A DNA stretch of 64,000 bases. Source: Pseudomaricurvus sp. HS19. Its GTDB lineage: Bacteria > Pseudomonadota > Gammaproteobacteria > Pseudomonadales > Cellvibrionaceae. A program made the position numbers and the translations under genes. The notes beneath the pieces were generated by a model. That model was given only the letters and a program-made list of their open reading frames with translations, was not told where the DNA came from and made no database searches. The stretch's first letter is position 1; each line of letters starts with the position of its first letter. This document shows, piece by piece, positions 23,528-33,700 of this stretch. Location: the NCBI RefSeq assembly GCF_009857815.1, contig NZ_WVVW01000017.1, positions 36,589 to 100,588 on the forward strand, given 5' to 3'.

Positions 23528-23568
23528 AATCTTACCCAATGCCTACAGACAACTCACCGGAACAGACC

Positions 23569-25146
23569 ATGACCCAGGACATCCATGCCCAACGCATTCT
23601 GATTCTCGATTTCGGCTCCCAGTACACCCAGCTGATTGCCCGTCGCGTACGGGAGATCGGGGTCTACTCCGAAATCCGGGCGTTCGACATGAGCGAGGAA
23701 GAGATTCGCGATTTTGACCCACGCGGCATCATTCTCGCCGGTGGCCCCGAGTCAGTAACCGCTGGCGCCTCACCTCGCGCCCCTGAGTGTGTGTTCACCC
23801 TCGGTGTACCGGTACTGGGTATCTGCTACGGCATGCAGACCATGGCCGAGCAGCTGGGCGGCGCGGTGCAGAGCTCCAACATTCGCGAGTTCGGTTATGC
23901 GCAGGTGAAAGTACACGGCAGCAGCGCGCTGTTACACGACATTCGCGATCACGTCGATCACGACGGCAACTCCCTGCTGGACGTGTGGATGAGCCATGGC
24001 GACAAGGTCAGCCAGATGCCGGAAGGCTTCCAGCTGATGGCTTCCACCGACTCCTGTGCCATCGCCGGCATGTACTGCGAAGAGAAAGATTTCTACGGTG
24101 TGCAATTCCACCCGGAAGTGACCCACACCCTGCAGGGCAAGCGTATTTTTGAACACTTTGTGCTGGAGACCTGTGACTGTAAGCCGCTGTGGACTCCCGC
24201 CAACATCGTCGAAGACGCCATCCGTAAGGTGCGTGACCAGGTTGGCAGCGACAAGGTACTGCTGGGTCTCTCCGGCGGCGTTGACTCCTCCGTGGTGGCA
24301 GCGCTGTTGCACAAAGCCATCGGTGACCAGCTCACCTGCGTTTTCGTGGACAACGGCCTGCTGCGCAAGGACGAGGGCGATCAGGTGATGGACATGTTCG
24401 CCAAGAACATGGGCGTCAAAGTGATTCGCGCCGATGCGGAAGAACTGTTCCTTGGCAAGCTGGTCGGCGTCAGCGATCCGGAAGCCAAACGCAAGATTAT
24501 CGGCAACACCTTTATTGAAGTGTTTGACGACGAAGCCGCCAAGCTGCAAGACGTGAAGTGGCTGGCGCAGGGCACTATCTACCCGGATGTGATTGAATCG
24601 GCTGCTGCCAAAACCGGCAAGGCGCATGTGATCAAATCCCACCACAACGTGGGTGGCCTGCCGGAAGACATGGCCTTTGAACTGGTAGAGCCGCTGCGCG
24701 AACTGTTCAAGGACGAAGTGCGCAAGATCGGCCTGGAGCTGGGCCTGCCCTACGACATGGTCTACCGCCACCCGTTTCCTGGTCCTGGCCTGGGAGTACG
24801 TATCCTCGGCGAAGTGAAGAAAGAGTACGCGGACATCCTGCGCGAAGCCGATGCCATCTTCCTGGAAGAACTGCACAAGGCCGATTGGTACCACAAGACC
24901 AGCCAGGCGTTCGCCGTGTTCCTGCCGGTGAAATCCGTTGGAGTGGTGGGCGACGCACGTCGCTACGAGTGGGTGATTGCGTTGCGGGCGGTAGAGACCA
25001 TCGACTTTATGACAGCGCGTTGGGCACACCTGCCTTACGAACTGCTGGAGACAGTTTCCAATCGCATCATCAACGAAATCTCCGGCGTCTCCCGCGTCAG
25101 TTACGACGTATCCAGCAAGCCGCCGGCGACGATTGAGTGGGAGTGA
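23569..25146 (+). CDS. guaA: GMP synthase (glutamine-hydrolysing)
   Basis: GuaA aminates XMP to GMP. The 525-residue protein has an N-terminal class I amidotransferase domain ([15 protein letters not shown], nucleophile Cys in GICYGMQTM, His/Glu in QFHPEV). The ATP pyrophosphatase domain carries the P-loop GLSGGVDSS near residue 235, and the C-terminal dimerisation domain ends TIEWE. I chose MTQDIHAQR at 23569 rather than the upstream ATG at 23539 because family proteins begin just before the [10 protein letters not shown] strand. Confidence 0.97.
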   Translation: MTQDIHAQRILILDFGSQYTQLIARRVREIGVYSEIRAFDMSEEEIRDFDPRGIILAGGPESVTAGASPRAPECVFTLGVPVLGICYGMQTMAEQLGGAVQSSNIREFGYAQVKVHGSSALLHDIRDHVDHDGNSLLDVWMSHGDKVSQMPEGFQLMASTDSCAIAGMYCEEKDFYGVQFHPEVTHTLQGKRIFEHFVLETCDCKPLWTPANIVEDAIRKVRDQVGSDKVLLGLSGGVDSSVVAALLHKAIGDQLTCVFVDNGLLRKDEGDQVMDMFAKNMGVKVIRADAEELFLGKLVGVSDPEAKRKIIGNTFIEVFDDEAAKLQDVKWLAQGTIYPDVIESAAAKTGKAHVIKSHHNVGGLPEDMAFELVEPLRELFKDEVRKIGLELGLPYDMVYRHPFPGPGLGVRILGEVKKEYADILREADAIFLEELHKADWYHKTSQAFAVFLPVKSVGVVGDARRYEWVIALRAVETIDFMTARWAHLPYELLETVSNRIINEISGVSRVSYDVSSKPPATIEWE

Positions 25147-25174
25147 TTCGCCTTGGCGTAAAGCCTTAAACAAA

Positions 25175-25201
25175 ACAGGGAGCGCTTATGGCACTCCCTG
25201 T
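25175..25201. terminator. Hairpin between guaA and the convergent PEP-CTERM-like gene
   Basis: Arms ACAGGGAG (25175-25182) and CTCCCTGT (25194-25201). On the minus strand it is followed by TTTTGTTT, so it is a good terminator for the PEP-CTERM-like gene and may also stop guaA transcription. Confidence 0.75.
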
Positions 25202-25218
25202 CCGGATGTCGGCCCGAC

Positions 25219-25905
25219 TTAGGCGTTACGACGCCTGCGCCAGCAAGGTACCATGCCAAGAAGTCCAATCAGCACCAGCCAGCTGGAACCAGGCAGGGGG
25301 ATGGACGGTGGTGGCGGTGGTGGAGGCCCACCCTGAGGTGTAAAGGGAACGGTAGAAATCAGCTTTGCGCTCTCCCCGTTGTTCAGCCCCACGCTTTGCA
25401 GGCGCGTGTAGGCGTCAGTCAGTTCAAAGAAGCCGATTACATCCGCAAACGTCAGTGTGAACTCGAAGACTCCGATGCCGAGGAACCCGTTACTACCACC
25501 TCCATCACAGTTAGGTCCGGCGTACGCGCAATAATCCACGTTTAACGCGTTGCCGTTCTGATCGCTGCCGCTTGGGCCTGAGCCGGTAGACCAGCCGGCA
25601 CTGGGGCTCGACAGAAGAGAAAATCCACCGGGAGCGAGATCAGGGTCAGTACTGAACCCCCATCCGGCAAGCTCGGCGCCAGCATTGGACTGGTTGTTAA
25701 ACGTGACGGTGAAGCCCCAGATATTCGCTACGACAGTATCCAGTGTCAGTGCGGCGGTGACGAAAACATTTTCTCCGGATATGGACGCGGCCCATTGGGC
25801 GTTCCAGGTTGAGCCAATGTCGGTGTCATCAATGATCACTGCAGAGGCGTTCGACGCCAATGCGGCGGTCAACGTTGCAGCGATAGCTACCTGTTTGAAT
25901 TTCAT
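25219..25905 (-). CDS. PEP-CTERM-like exported protein
   Basis: This 228-residue protein has a Sec signal peptide (MKFKQVAIAATLTAALASNASA) and a Gly/Ser/Asn-rich beta-type middle with a lone Cys pair (YCAYAGPNC). After an eight-residue proline-rich linker it ends in a tripartite tail: PLPGSSWL, a hydrophobic helix (LVLIGLLGMV) and RRRR. This is the plan of PEP-CTERM sorting signals read by exosortase, with PLPGS in place of the usual PEPG. No exosortase is in the window. Function is unknown; such proteins are often tied to exopolysaccharide. It is a single-gene unit between terminator and AT-rich DNA. Confidence 0.75.
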   Translation of the reverse strand: MKFKQVAIAATLTAALASNASAVIIDDTDIGSTWNAQWAASISGENVFVTAALTLDTVVANIWGFTVTFNNQSNAGAELAGWGFSTDPDLAPGGFSLLSSPSAGWSTGSGPSGSDQNGNALNVDYCAYAGPNCDGGGSNGFLGIGVFEFTLTFADVIGFFELTDAYTRLQSVGLNNGESAKLISTVPFTPQGGPPPPPPPSIPLPGSSWLVLIGLLGMVPCWRRRRNA

Positions 25906-26435
25906 GATCTCATTTCCTTATGGGGCAGCCTGATAAAGTAATCGGTGCCATGCGTTAATTAAGCATAAGGTGTGCCATTTATCTATTTCCTTTATTTTCA
26001 GTGAGTTACAAGTATTTTGAGGGAGGCTCCTGGCTTGAAAGTGTAAGTATTTCTGACGGTTTGGCGCCTTAATCAACTGACTACAGGGTCGATAAAGGCG
26101 TTAACTTATTGATTTTTGTGAATTAGTCGTCGTTTTTTGGCGTGTAAAAATTCCTGATAGTGGCACCGACTACCCCCTCTCCCAGCGCGCCAGCAACAGG
26201 TTATGGCCTTTTTCCGCTGTGCCCGGCCCCGGTTTCCGATTCTGGTCGTATTGAGCCGAAGTTCTGCACAACGCCTTCGGGTGTTCTCTTTCTCCTCACT
26301 TACCCGTCCAGCCTGCTCTTCTCACAGGGCCACAGGATCAGTGCTAACCTGAACCTGTATACATGCATGGGCTCTGCGCTATCGATCCGAACAACACTGC
26401 GGCAGCCCTGAGCATCACACCGGCGGGGGTGCGCC
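25906..26435. other. Intergenic region upstream of the MscS-like gene
   Basis: This 530-bp gap is AT-rich up to about 26160 and then becomes GC-rich. It separates the divergent PEP-CTERM-like gene from the MscS-MgtE operon and should hold both promoters. I see no convincing gene, RNA or repeat in it. Confidence 0.5.
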
Positions 26436-27263
26436 ATGTTGGAAACGATTAAACAAGCCGTTGCCGAGGCTGTTGCGGATATCATTTCGCTGCTGCCCGA
26501 TCTGCTGGTTGCCGGCCTGTTGCTGCTGGCTGGCTGGTTGCTGGCGCGCTTTCTGCGTTTGCTGGTGGTACGGCTGGTGGATTTTCTGAACCGTTTCCTG
26601 GTGGGGCGCTTTCAGACCACCAGACTCGAATATTTCTACATCAATTCACCCATCAAGCGACTTATCGGCCAGGTGTTCTATTGGGCCACCGTGCTGCTGT
26701 TTATTTCATTGGCGGTGCGAGTGCTGAATCTGGCGGGCAGTGCTGTTTGGGTGGATCGTCTGGTGGTCTATCTGCCGTCGTTGCTGGCTGGTGGCATTAT
26801 TATTATTGGTGGTGTTGTCGTTGGCGGATTTATCCGCAAACTTGTGGCTCACACATCCGCTGCTGCGAACTTGTCACAGCCGGAATTACTGGCACAAATC
26901 TCCCAGCTCGCCTTTGTGGTGATCGCCTTCATTCTTGGCCTGGATCAAATCGGTATTGATGTCACTTTTCTCGCCATGCTGTTCGGGATTGTGTTGGCTG
27001 CTATCCTCGGGGGTTTTGCCCTGGCCTTCGCGCTTGGGGCTAAGGGCCTGGTGGAGAACCTGATTGCCTGCCAACATCTCAGGCAGCTGGTCAAACCCGG
27101 TGAGACGATAACGGTCGGCAGCTTAAAAGGCCGTGTGCTGGAGTTTACCGCCACCGGTGTTCTGCTGGATGCAGACGCCGGTCGTACAGTGGTGCCGGCA
27201 AGAGAACTGATGACCAGGAGCTTCACGATTCAGGTGGCTGAGGTGGATCATGGCATCGATTAA
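26436..27263 (+). CDS. Small MscS-like mechanosensitive channel
   Basis: This 275-residue inner-membrane protein has four hydrophobic helices (about residues 20-45, 80-102, 110-135 and 160-210). Its conserved-TM-helix repeats (PDLLVAGLLLLAGWLLARF and LPSLLAGGIIIIGGVVVGG) are typical of PF05552 channels. A pore-lining Gly/Ala-rich helix (AAILGGFALAFALGAKGLVENLIA) leads into a short MscS beta domain (VKPGETITVGSLKGRVLEFT). The long C-terminal domain of MscS is missing. Such channels release solutes on osmotic downshock. Its end overlaps the next gene by 14 bp, so it is translationally coupled to the MgtE-like genes. Confidence 0.85.
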   Translation: MLETIKQAVAEAVADIISLLPDLLVAGLLLLAGWLLARFLRLLVVRLVDFLNRFLVGRFQTTRLEYFYINSPIKRLIGQVFYWATVLLFISLAVRVLNLAGSAVWVDRLVVYLPSLLAGGIIIIGGVVVGGFIRKLVAHTSAAANLSQPELLAQISQLAFVVIAFILGLDQIGIDVTFLAMLFGIVLAAILGGFALAFALGAKGLVENLIACQHLRQLVKPGETITVGSLKGRVLEFTATGVLLDADAGRTVVPARELMTRSFTIQVAEVDHGID

Positions 27264-28086
27264 CCCCCTTAGCCTTGATTTCCTCGCCAGTAAACCGGAT
27301 CGGGCGGCAGCTGTGTTGCAAACGCTGGACGCCGCGGACGCTGCCGGCTACCTGTCGCGCATACCGGTGCGAGTGCTGGCTCCGGTGGTGGAGCAGCTGG
27401 AGACCTGGGCAGCAGCACGGATACTGGAGCAGATGCCAGTGGAGAAGACTGGTTCGCTCCTGGGGCAGTTGAGTTTCCCTGCAGCCGCCGCTATCGCACG
27501 CTTGCTGCAACCACCGCTGCAGAACTCTATGCTCGAGTATCTTCCCGCAAGTTTGATGCGAGCGCTGCAGCGTTCCCTCAGTTACCCCGATGTCACCGTG
27601 GGTGCATGGATGGACAGTTCCAGTCCTCACTTTTCACAGACGCTGGTGGTGGCTGAGTGCCTCGAGCTGCTGAAACAATCCGGGCAGCCCTTCGATATCC
27701 TGGTTGTGGTGGATGGCAACCACCAGGTCAGCGGTGTAATGCCGGCGGGGCAGCTGTTGGTGGCAGATCCCGGTGTAATGATGGGTGACCTCGCCAATCG
27801 CTGTGAGCCCTTGCCCGCCCATTTGAGCCTGAGCGAAGCGGCCCACTTTGTGGAGTGGCAAAACTACAGTGTTTTACCGGTGCATAGCAGTCGAGGAGTG
27901 TTTCTGGGCACGCTCAGCCGCAAGACCCTCAATACCGGGCTCGCTAAGCTGTTGCAAGCCCCGGCGCCTGCAACCGGCAGTTCGCTGTTGAGCCACTTGA
28001 CGCTGGCCATGATTGCCACCACCACAGGACTGCTGGGTGTTGTTATGGCGCAAGCCAAATCGGCGCCTGGCGTGGAGGCGGAGTGA
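27250..28086 (+). CDS. Truncated MgtE-like protein (N domain + CBS pair, no channel domain)
   Basis: This 278-residue protein resembles the cytoplasmic half of an MgtE magnesium channel. Residues 1-115 form an MgtE N-type superhelical domain (VLQTLDAADAAGYLSRIP; ILEQMPVEKTGSLLGQL). Residues about 120-235 resemble a CBS pair, and one hydrophobic helix (LTLAMIATTTGLLGVVMA) ends the protein. The five-helix channel is absent. It lies between the MscS-like gene and a full mgtE and overlaps both, so a regulatory subunit for one of these channels is plausible. This role is an inference. Confidence 0.75.
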   Translation: MASINPLSLDFLASKPDRAAAVLQTLDAADAAGYLSRIPVRVLAPVVEQLETWAAARILEQMPVEKTGSLLGQLSFPAAAAIARLLQPPLQNSMLEYLPASLMRALQRSLSYPDVTVGAWMDSSSPHFSQTLVVAECLELLKQSGQPFDILVVVDGNHQVSGVMPAGQLLVADPGVMMGDLANRCEPLPAHLSLSEAAHFVEWQNYSVLPVHSSRGVFLGTLSRKTLNTGLAKLLQAPAPATGSSLLSHLTLAMIATTTGLLGVVMAQAKSAPGVEAE

Positions 28087-29441
28087 TGGCTTCTGCGGGT
28101 GTGGGTGTCGACGGGTTAGTCGCGGAGCGGGAGGTGACGCCGGGCATGGAGGTGGTTGACCACACGTTAACACGTCGCTTCCTGCTGGACTTTCCCCGTC
28201 ACGCGGCACGGATTATTGAAGCGACGGATCCGCAGGTGGTGGCTTCCATACTCGACGAGCAGGATGTGCATGTACAGTTGCCGGTGTGGCTGAGCCTCTT
28301 GCCCAATGTCTCGGCGGCACTCCTGCCTGCTATCTCGCCCGAACTGAGCCGGCAGTTGTTGACCGAGCTACCGCCGCACTACGCGGTGAAGCTCCTGGGG
28401 CAGCTTGAGGAAACTGAAAAACAGGCGTATCTGGCGTTGCTGGATGAGGGGGTGCGGCATGAGCTGACCACCTTGATGTCCTACCCCCTGAATAGCGCCG
28501 GGCAGTTGATGGACACCCGTATCACCCACTTTCGTCAGGATATGACGGCGGGGCAGGCGCTGGATTTCCTGCGTAATACCCGGCTGAAGACGGCGCGGGC
28601 ACTGTTTCTGGTGGACGGCAATGGACGCCTTGCGGGCAAGGCCCATATACAGGACATTGCCGTCGCTGACCCCGATACCGCACTTGGCGAACTGTCACAG
28701 CCGGTAACCGCAGCTGTTAGCAATACATCTACAAAGGAAGAGGTGTCCGAACTGTTCGAGCGTCGCAACCTACTGGATTTGCCGGTGGTGGACCTGGACA
28801 ACCATCTGTTGGGTATTATCTATCACGCCAGTTTGCTGGAAGCCGCGCAACAGGAGCGCACTTCCGATGTGCTGGCCATGGTGGGGGCCAGCCGGGAGGA
28901 GCGGGCACTCTCGAGCCCGTTGTTCGCCGTCAAAAAGCGTATGCCATGGTTACAGATCAACCTGCTTACCGCGTTTATGGCGGCCTCCGTGGTGGGGTTG
29001 TTCGAAAGTACAATCGCGCAGTTTACCGCACTGGCCGTGCTGCTGCCGGTGGTGGCCGGGCAATCGGGTAATGCGGGCGCGCAGGCGTTGGCCGTAACCA
29101 TGCGGGGACTGGCACTGCGGGAGATTACCATCCGCCAGTGGTCGCGGGTGATGTTCAAGGAGGTGGGGGCCGGCCTGATGAATGGCCTCTGTATCGCCTT
29201 CACCTGTGGGATCGGTGTCTATTTGTGGAGCGGTTCTGTGGGATTGGTCATGGTTATTTGTACGTCCATGATACTGGCCATGGTGGCGGCTGGATTTGCC
29301 GGTGCCCTGGTGCCTATAATCCTGGTGCGGCTCGGGCAGGATCCGGCCCAGGCATCGTCGATCATCCTGACCACCATAACGGATATCGCCGGCTTCTTTG
29401 CATTCCTTGGTATCGCTTCACTGCTGGCATCCATGTTGTGA
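28086..29441 (+). CDS. mgtE: MgtE-type magnesium channel
   Basis: MgtE conducts Mg2+ (and Co2+) and is gated by intracellular Mg2+. The 451-residue protein has the N domain (about 20-140), two CBS domains (about 140-260), a connecting helix and five membrane helices from residue 295 on. The pore motif is LLPVVAGQSGNAGAQALAV. The ATG at 28086 overlaps the preceding stop (TGATG) and has GGAGGCGGAG upstream. Confidence 0.92.
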   Translation: MASAGVGVDGLVAEREVTPGMEVVDHTLTRRFLLDFPRHAARIIEATDPQVVASILDEQDVHVQLPVWLSLLPNVSAALLPAISPELSRQLLTELPPHYAVKLLGQLEETEKQAYLALLDEGVRHELTTLMSYPLNSAGQLMDTRITHFRQDMTAGQALDFLRNTRLKTARALFLVDGNGRLAGKAHIQDIAVADPDTALGELSQPVTAAVSNTSTKEEVSELFERRNLLDLPVVDLDNHLLGIIYHASLLEAAQQERTSDVLAMVGASREERALSSPLFAVKKRMPWLQINLLTAFMAASVVGLFESTIAQFTALAVLLPVVAGQSGNAGAQALAVTMRGLALREITIRQWSRVMFKEVGAGLMNGLCIAFTCGIGVYLWSGSVGLVMVICTSMILAMVAAGFAGALVPIILVRLGQDPAQASSIILTTITDIAGFFAFLGIASLLASML

Positions 29442-29498
29442 CCGTCTATGCGGTGACCGTCCAGGGAGTGCCCCACACACATACAAAACACCTGAGTA

Positions 29499-30545
29499 AT
29501 GACGCGTCAGCAACAGCCTTTTACCATCGCCGGACAGCAGGTCAAACCCGGCGAGAGGGTCTACCTTAACGTTCCTGTGGCCAAACTCTACACGGATACC
29601 GATGTCTCCATCCCCGTTCATGTTATTCACGGGAAAAAGCCCGGCCCGAAGGTATTTGTCTCGGCAGCGGTACATGGCGATGAGCTGAATGGTATCGAGA
29701 TTATCAGCCGCCTGATCCACTCCCGCTCGTTATCCATCTCCAGCGGCACCTTGATACTGGTGCCTATGGTGAATGTGTACGGGGTGTTGAATCAAAGTCG
29801 TTACCTGCCGGACCGGCGCGACCTGAACCGCTCTTTCCCGGGTTCCGCCAAGGGCTCACTGGCGGGGCGGGTCGCCAACCTGTTTCTCACCGAGATCGTC
29901 AATCACTGCGACTACGGTATTGATTTGCACACCGGTGCGATTCATCGCTCTAACCTGCCGCAGATCAGGGCCAACCTGGATGACGAAGAGACCGCGGCAA
30001 TGGCCCGGGTGTTTGGGGTGCCCGTATTGCTGAACTCCAACCTGCGGGATGGGTCGCTGCGCCAGGCAGCGATGGATTCGGGCATCAAGATTCTGCTGTA
30101 CGAAGCCGGTGAAGCGCTGCGCTTTGACGAGCTGTCCATTCGGGCCGGTGTGAGCGGAGTGCTTAACGTATTAAGCCACCTCGGCCTGATTCGCCGACGC
30201 CGGCGCACGAAGCAGGTCCAGCCTTTTGTAGCCAACAGCAGCTCCTGGGTGCGCGCCAGTTCCAGCGGCATCATTAAAACCGTGAAGGAGTTGGGGGATC
30301 AGGTGCAGGAGGGCGATGTCCTTGCCCACATTGGCGACCCGTTTGGGCATGATATTGATGTCATTCGTGCTGAGCGTTCGGGCTTTATCATCGGCAAACA
30401 AAATATCCCTCTGGCCCAGGAGGGGGAGGCGCTGTTTCATATTGCGTTTTTCGCTGCACCGGATGAGGCGATACTGGAAAACATCGAGTCATTGCAGGAA
30501 ACACATCTCCCCAATGACGGTGATTATGACCGACCATTGGATTGA
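29499..30545 (+). CDS. Succinylglutamate desuccinylase/aspartoacylase family metalloenzyme
   Basis: This 348-residue protein has the zinc-carboxypeptidase-like core of the AstE/AspA family. The ligands are in AAVHGDELNGIEI (His and Glu near residue 55) and GIDLHTGA (His near 150), with DRRDLNRSFPG as the substrate-binding Arg/Asn stretch. The C-terminal 100 residues resemble a biotinyl/lipoyl-like beta domain (VKELGDQVQEGDVLAHIGDPF), as in many uncharacterised members. It is 57 bp after mgtE on the same strand. The substrate is unknown, and nothing nearby suggests arginine catabolism. Confidence 0.82.
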   Translation: MTRQQQPFTIAGQQVKPGERVYLNVPVAKLYTDTDVSIPVHVIHGKKPGPKVFVSAAVHGDELNGIEIISRLIHSRSLSISSGTLILVPMVNVYGVLNQSRYLPDRRDLNRSFPGSAKGSLAGRVANLFLTEIVNHCDYGIDLHTGAIHRSNLPQIRANLDDEETAAMARVFGVPVLLNSNLRDGSLRQAAMDSGIKILLYEAGEALRFDELSIRAGVSGVLNVLSHLGLIRRRRRTKQVQPFVANSSSWVRASSSGIIKTVKELGDQVQEGDVLAHIGDPFGHDIDVIRAERSGFIIGKQNIPLAQEGEALFHIAFFAAPDEAILENIESLQETHLPNDGDYDRPLD

Positions 30546-30626
30546 TGCAGCGTATCGCAACCGGTTGCCCTCGTGCTCTCCCCGCAGCAGCTATCCGGCA
30601 GATCTGTGGGACTTATTGCACGCTTA

Positions 30627-30643
30627 ACGGAGGCAATCTCCGT
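30627..30643. terminator. Weak hairpin between convergent genes
   Basis: Arms ACGGAG and CTCCGT around GCAAT, in the 165-bp gap between the aspartoacylase-family gene and the RND permease gene. There is no T-run, so a terminator role is tentative. Confidence 0.3.
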
Positions 30644-30710
30644 GGGGCGAATTACCAGCTCTCGTTGTGAGATTGTCGGTGAACCAGGGTTTACCTATTC
30701 TCCAGTCCAG

Positions 30711-33700
30711 TTAGTTGTCACTTACGGCTGACGAATAAACGGCTTCCTTTTTTCCCAACAACCGCTGCTTCAACTCCCAGGCCACCAGGTAATTCACCGG
30801 CACCAGAATCAGGGTGATAAACGTCGCCAGCATCACCCCAAAGCCCAGTGAGATGGCCATGGGAATCAGGAACTGTGCCTGGGTGCTCTGTTCAAACAGC
30901 AGCGGCATTAAACCGATAAACGTGGTCAGCGAGGTGAGCATGACGGGGCGGAAGCGGGCCGGTCCTGCGTACTGGATCGCCTCCCACACACTGGCGCCGC
31001 GTCGGCGTTGCTGGTTGATACAGTCCACCAGTACCAGGCTGTCGTTCACTACCACGCCCACCAGTGCCAGCATGCCGAGGATGCTGAACAGGGTCAGTGA
31101 CATGCCCATGATCCAGTGGCCGATAAAGGCGCCGAGGGTGCCGAAGGGGATGACTGACATCACCAGCAGCGGTTGGGTGTAGGATTTGAACGGGATCGCC
31201 AGCAGGCTGTAGATGGCGAACAGGACAAACACCAGGCCCACCAGCAGGCTGCCAAAGGACTCCTCCTGTTCCCGTGCTTCTCCTTCCAGCGAGTAACTGA
31301 TGCCGGGGTACTGCACCAGCAACTGATCCAGGTAGCTGCTGATGTCGCTGGTGACCAGGGATTGGTTGACCGAGCTCTTGTCCACTTCCGCGGTGACATT
31401 GAGGGTGCGCTTGAGATCGTTGCGGTAGATGGAGGTGGGGCTCTGGCCGGGCACCAGTTCCACGATCTGGGCAACGGGAATGCTGCGGCCATCAGCCGTG
31501 CGGATACGGAAGTCCTGCAGGTTGGCCACTGCTTCCCGTTCGCTGTAGGGGAAGCGCACCATCACCCGCACGTCGTCACGGCCGCGTTGAATACGCTGCG
31601 CCTCGTAGCCGTAAAAGGCTTCGCGCACCTGACGGATCACGTCGGACTCGGACAGCCCCAGGGCGTAGGCTTCGGGCTTGAGTTGGATCTGCAGCTCCTC
31701 CTTGCCGCTCGACATGCTGTCGGCGATATCGTAGACACCGACATGGGTCGCGAGGCGGGCTTTCACATGCTCTGCGGCGTCCTGCAGGGCGCGGAAGTCA
31801 TTACCAGCGAGCTGGATATCAATGGGGCTACCGGCGTGCATGATCTCCGAGCGGAAAGAAATCTCTTCGGCGCCTACAATCTCGCCTATCATCTCGCGCC
31901 AGTCGTTGACCAGCTGGCTGTTGTGCAGGTTGGCAAAGGCGACCCGCTCCTCTGGAGCGAGAATTTCAAACTGTACCCGACCGTAGTTGGTGCCCTTACT
32001 GCCCCAGCCGCCGCTGCCGGTACTGGCATAGACGTTAAGAATGATGGATTCACCGGTCTCGTTGTCGTGGTACTTCTTCTTCAGTTGCAGGGCCGCGTCG
32101 GTCATGTGTTCGATGTGGCGGTCGGTGACTTCGAAGGGGGTGCCGGCGGGCATGGTCAGAACGGCGGCAATGCTCTCCGATTCAATGCGCGGGAAAAAGA
32201 CAAACCGTGTCCAGCTACTGGTAAGCACCGAGGCAACGATAATAAAGACGCCGACGAAGACAGCAAGGGTTACGTAGCGCTGCTGCAGTGCCTTGGTAAG
32301 GAAGGGTTTGTAGTAGCGCAGGATGGCCTGTTCAAAGCCGTTGGCGAAACGCTGCTGCCAAGCGCTGAAGCGGTTGGTTTTGCGCTGCGAATTCACCTTG
32401 ATGTGTTTCAAGTGAGAAGGCAGGATAAATTTGGATTCGATCAGGGAGAAAATCAGGATCGGAATAACCACCACAGCAATGTTGTTAAACATCATGCCGC
32501 GGGAACCGGCCACCATAGCCATGGGCAGAAACGCCGCAACCGTGGTGAGAACCCCGAAGGTAACAGGTGCAGCCACCTCCTGGGTGCCGTGAATGGCCGC
32601 GGCCTCGCCGCTCTCTGCATTCTGCATATGCCGGTAGACGTTTTCCCCGGTGACAATGGCATCATCCACCACGATCCCCAGCACCAGCAGGAAGCCGAAC
32701 AGGCTGATCAGGTTGAGGGTGACTCCGAAAAACGGCATCACCATAAAGGCACCCATAAAGCTGATGGGGATACCGATAAACACCCAGAAGGCCACGGAAG
32801 GGCGCAGGAACAGGGTGAGTAACCCCAGCACCAGCAAGCCGCCTTGCAGGGCGCTGTTGGCCAGCAGCTGCAGGCGTTTCTTAACTACCTGGGAGCGGTC
32901 GCGCCAGGTGCTCACCTCGATCCCTTCCGGGATACGGTCCTGCTGCTCTGCCAGATAGGCCTTGACCTTGTCGGCCACTTCAATGGCGCTCTGGTCGCCG
33001 ACGCGGTAGACCTCGATCATGGCGGCGGGGCGACCGTTAAAGCGGGTGAGAATGGGGTCTTCGTTGAAGCCGTCCTTTACCGTGGCAATATCGCCGACAC
33101 GCACAATGCTGCCATCGCGCTTGGTGGCAACCACGATATTTTCGAATTCCGGACGCTCGTAGGCCTGGCCCTTGAGGCGAATCAGGACATCGCCACCCTG
33201 GGTTTTCACGTTGCCGGCAGAGAGGTCCAGTGAGCTGGCATTGATGGCGTCGGCCACGTCGGAGAGTCGCAGGCCGTACTGGCGCAGCTGGTCGTGGGAG
33301 ACCTCGACGGATATCTCGTAATCGCGCACATCGTCCAGCTCCAGCTGGGTGATGCCGGGCACACTGAGCAGGCCGTCGCGCAGCCGCTCGGCCTGCTGGC
33401 GAATCTCCTTCTCGGTGACGTTGCCGGCAATAGAAACGGAGATCACTTCCCGGGTGCGCACCGCCAGGCTGGTAATGGGTTTCTCTGCTTCGGCGGGGAA
33501 GGTATTGATGGCGTCTACGCGGCTCTTGATGTCATTAAGTAATTCCCGGGCGTCGTAACCGGTTTCAACTTCAACAGTGACAGAGCTGCTGCCTTCGGCG
33601 GAGCGGCTGCTGATTTTCTTGATGCCTTCGAGATCCTGGATGGCCTCTTCGATGCGGATGGTCACCGACTGCTCCGCTTCTTCCGGTGTCGAGCCGCGCA

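Noticed and set aside
31173..32822. 549-codon plus-strand frame opposite the RND permease
   Set aside because: The translation is His- and Gly-rich without any motif, while the minus-strand permease is unambiguous.
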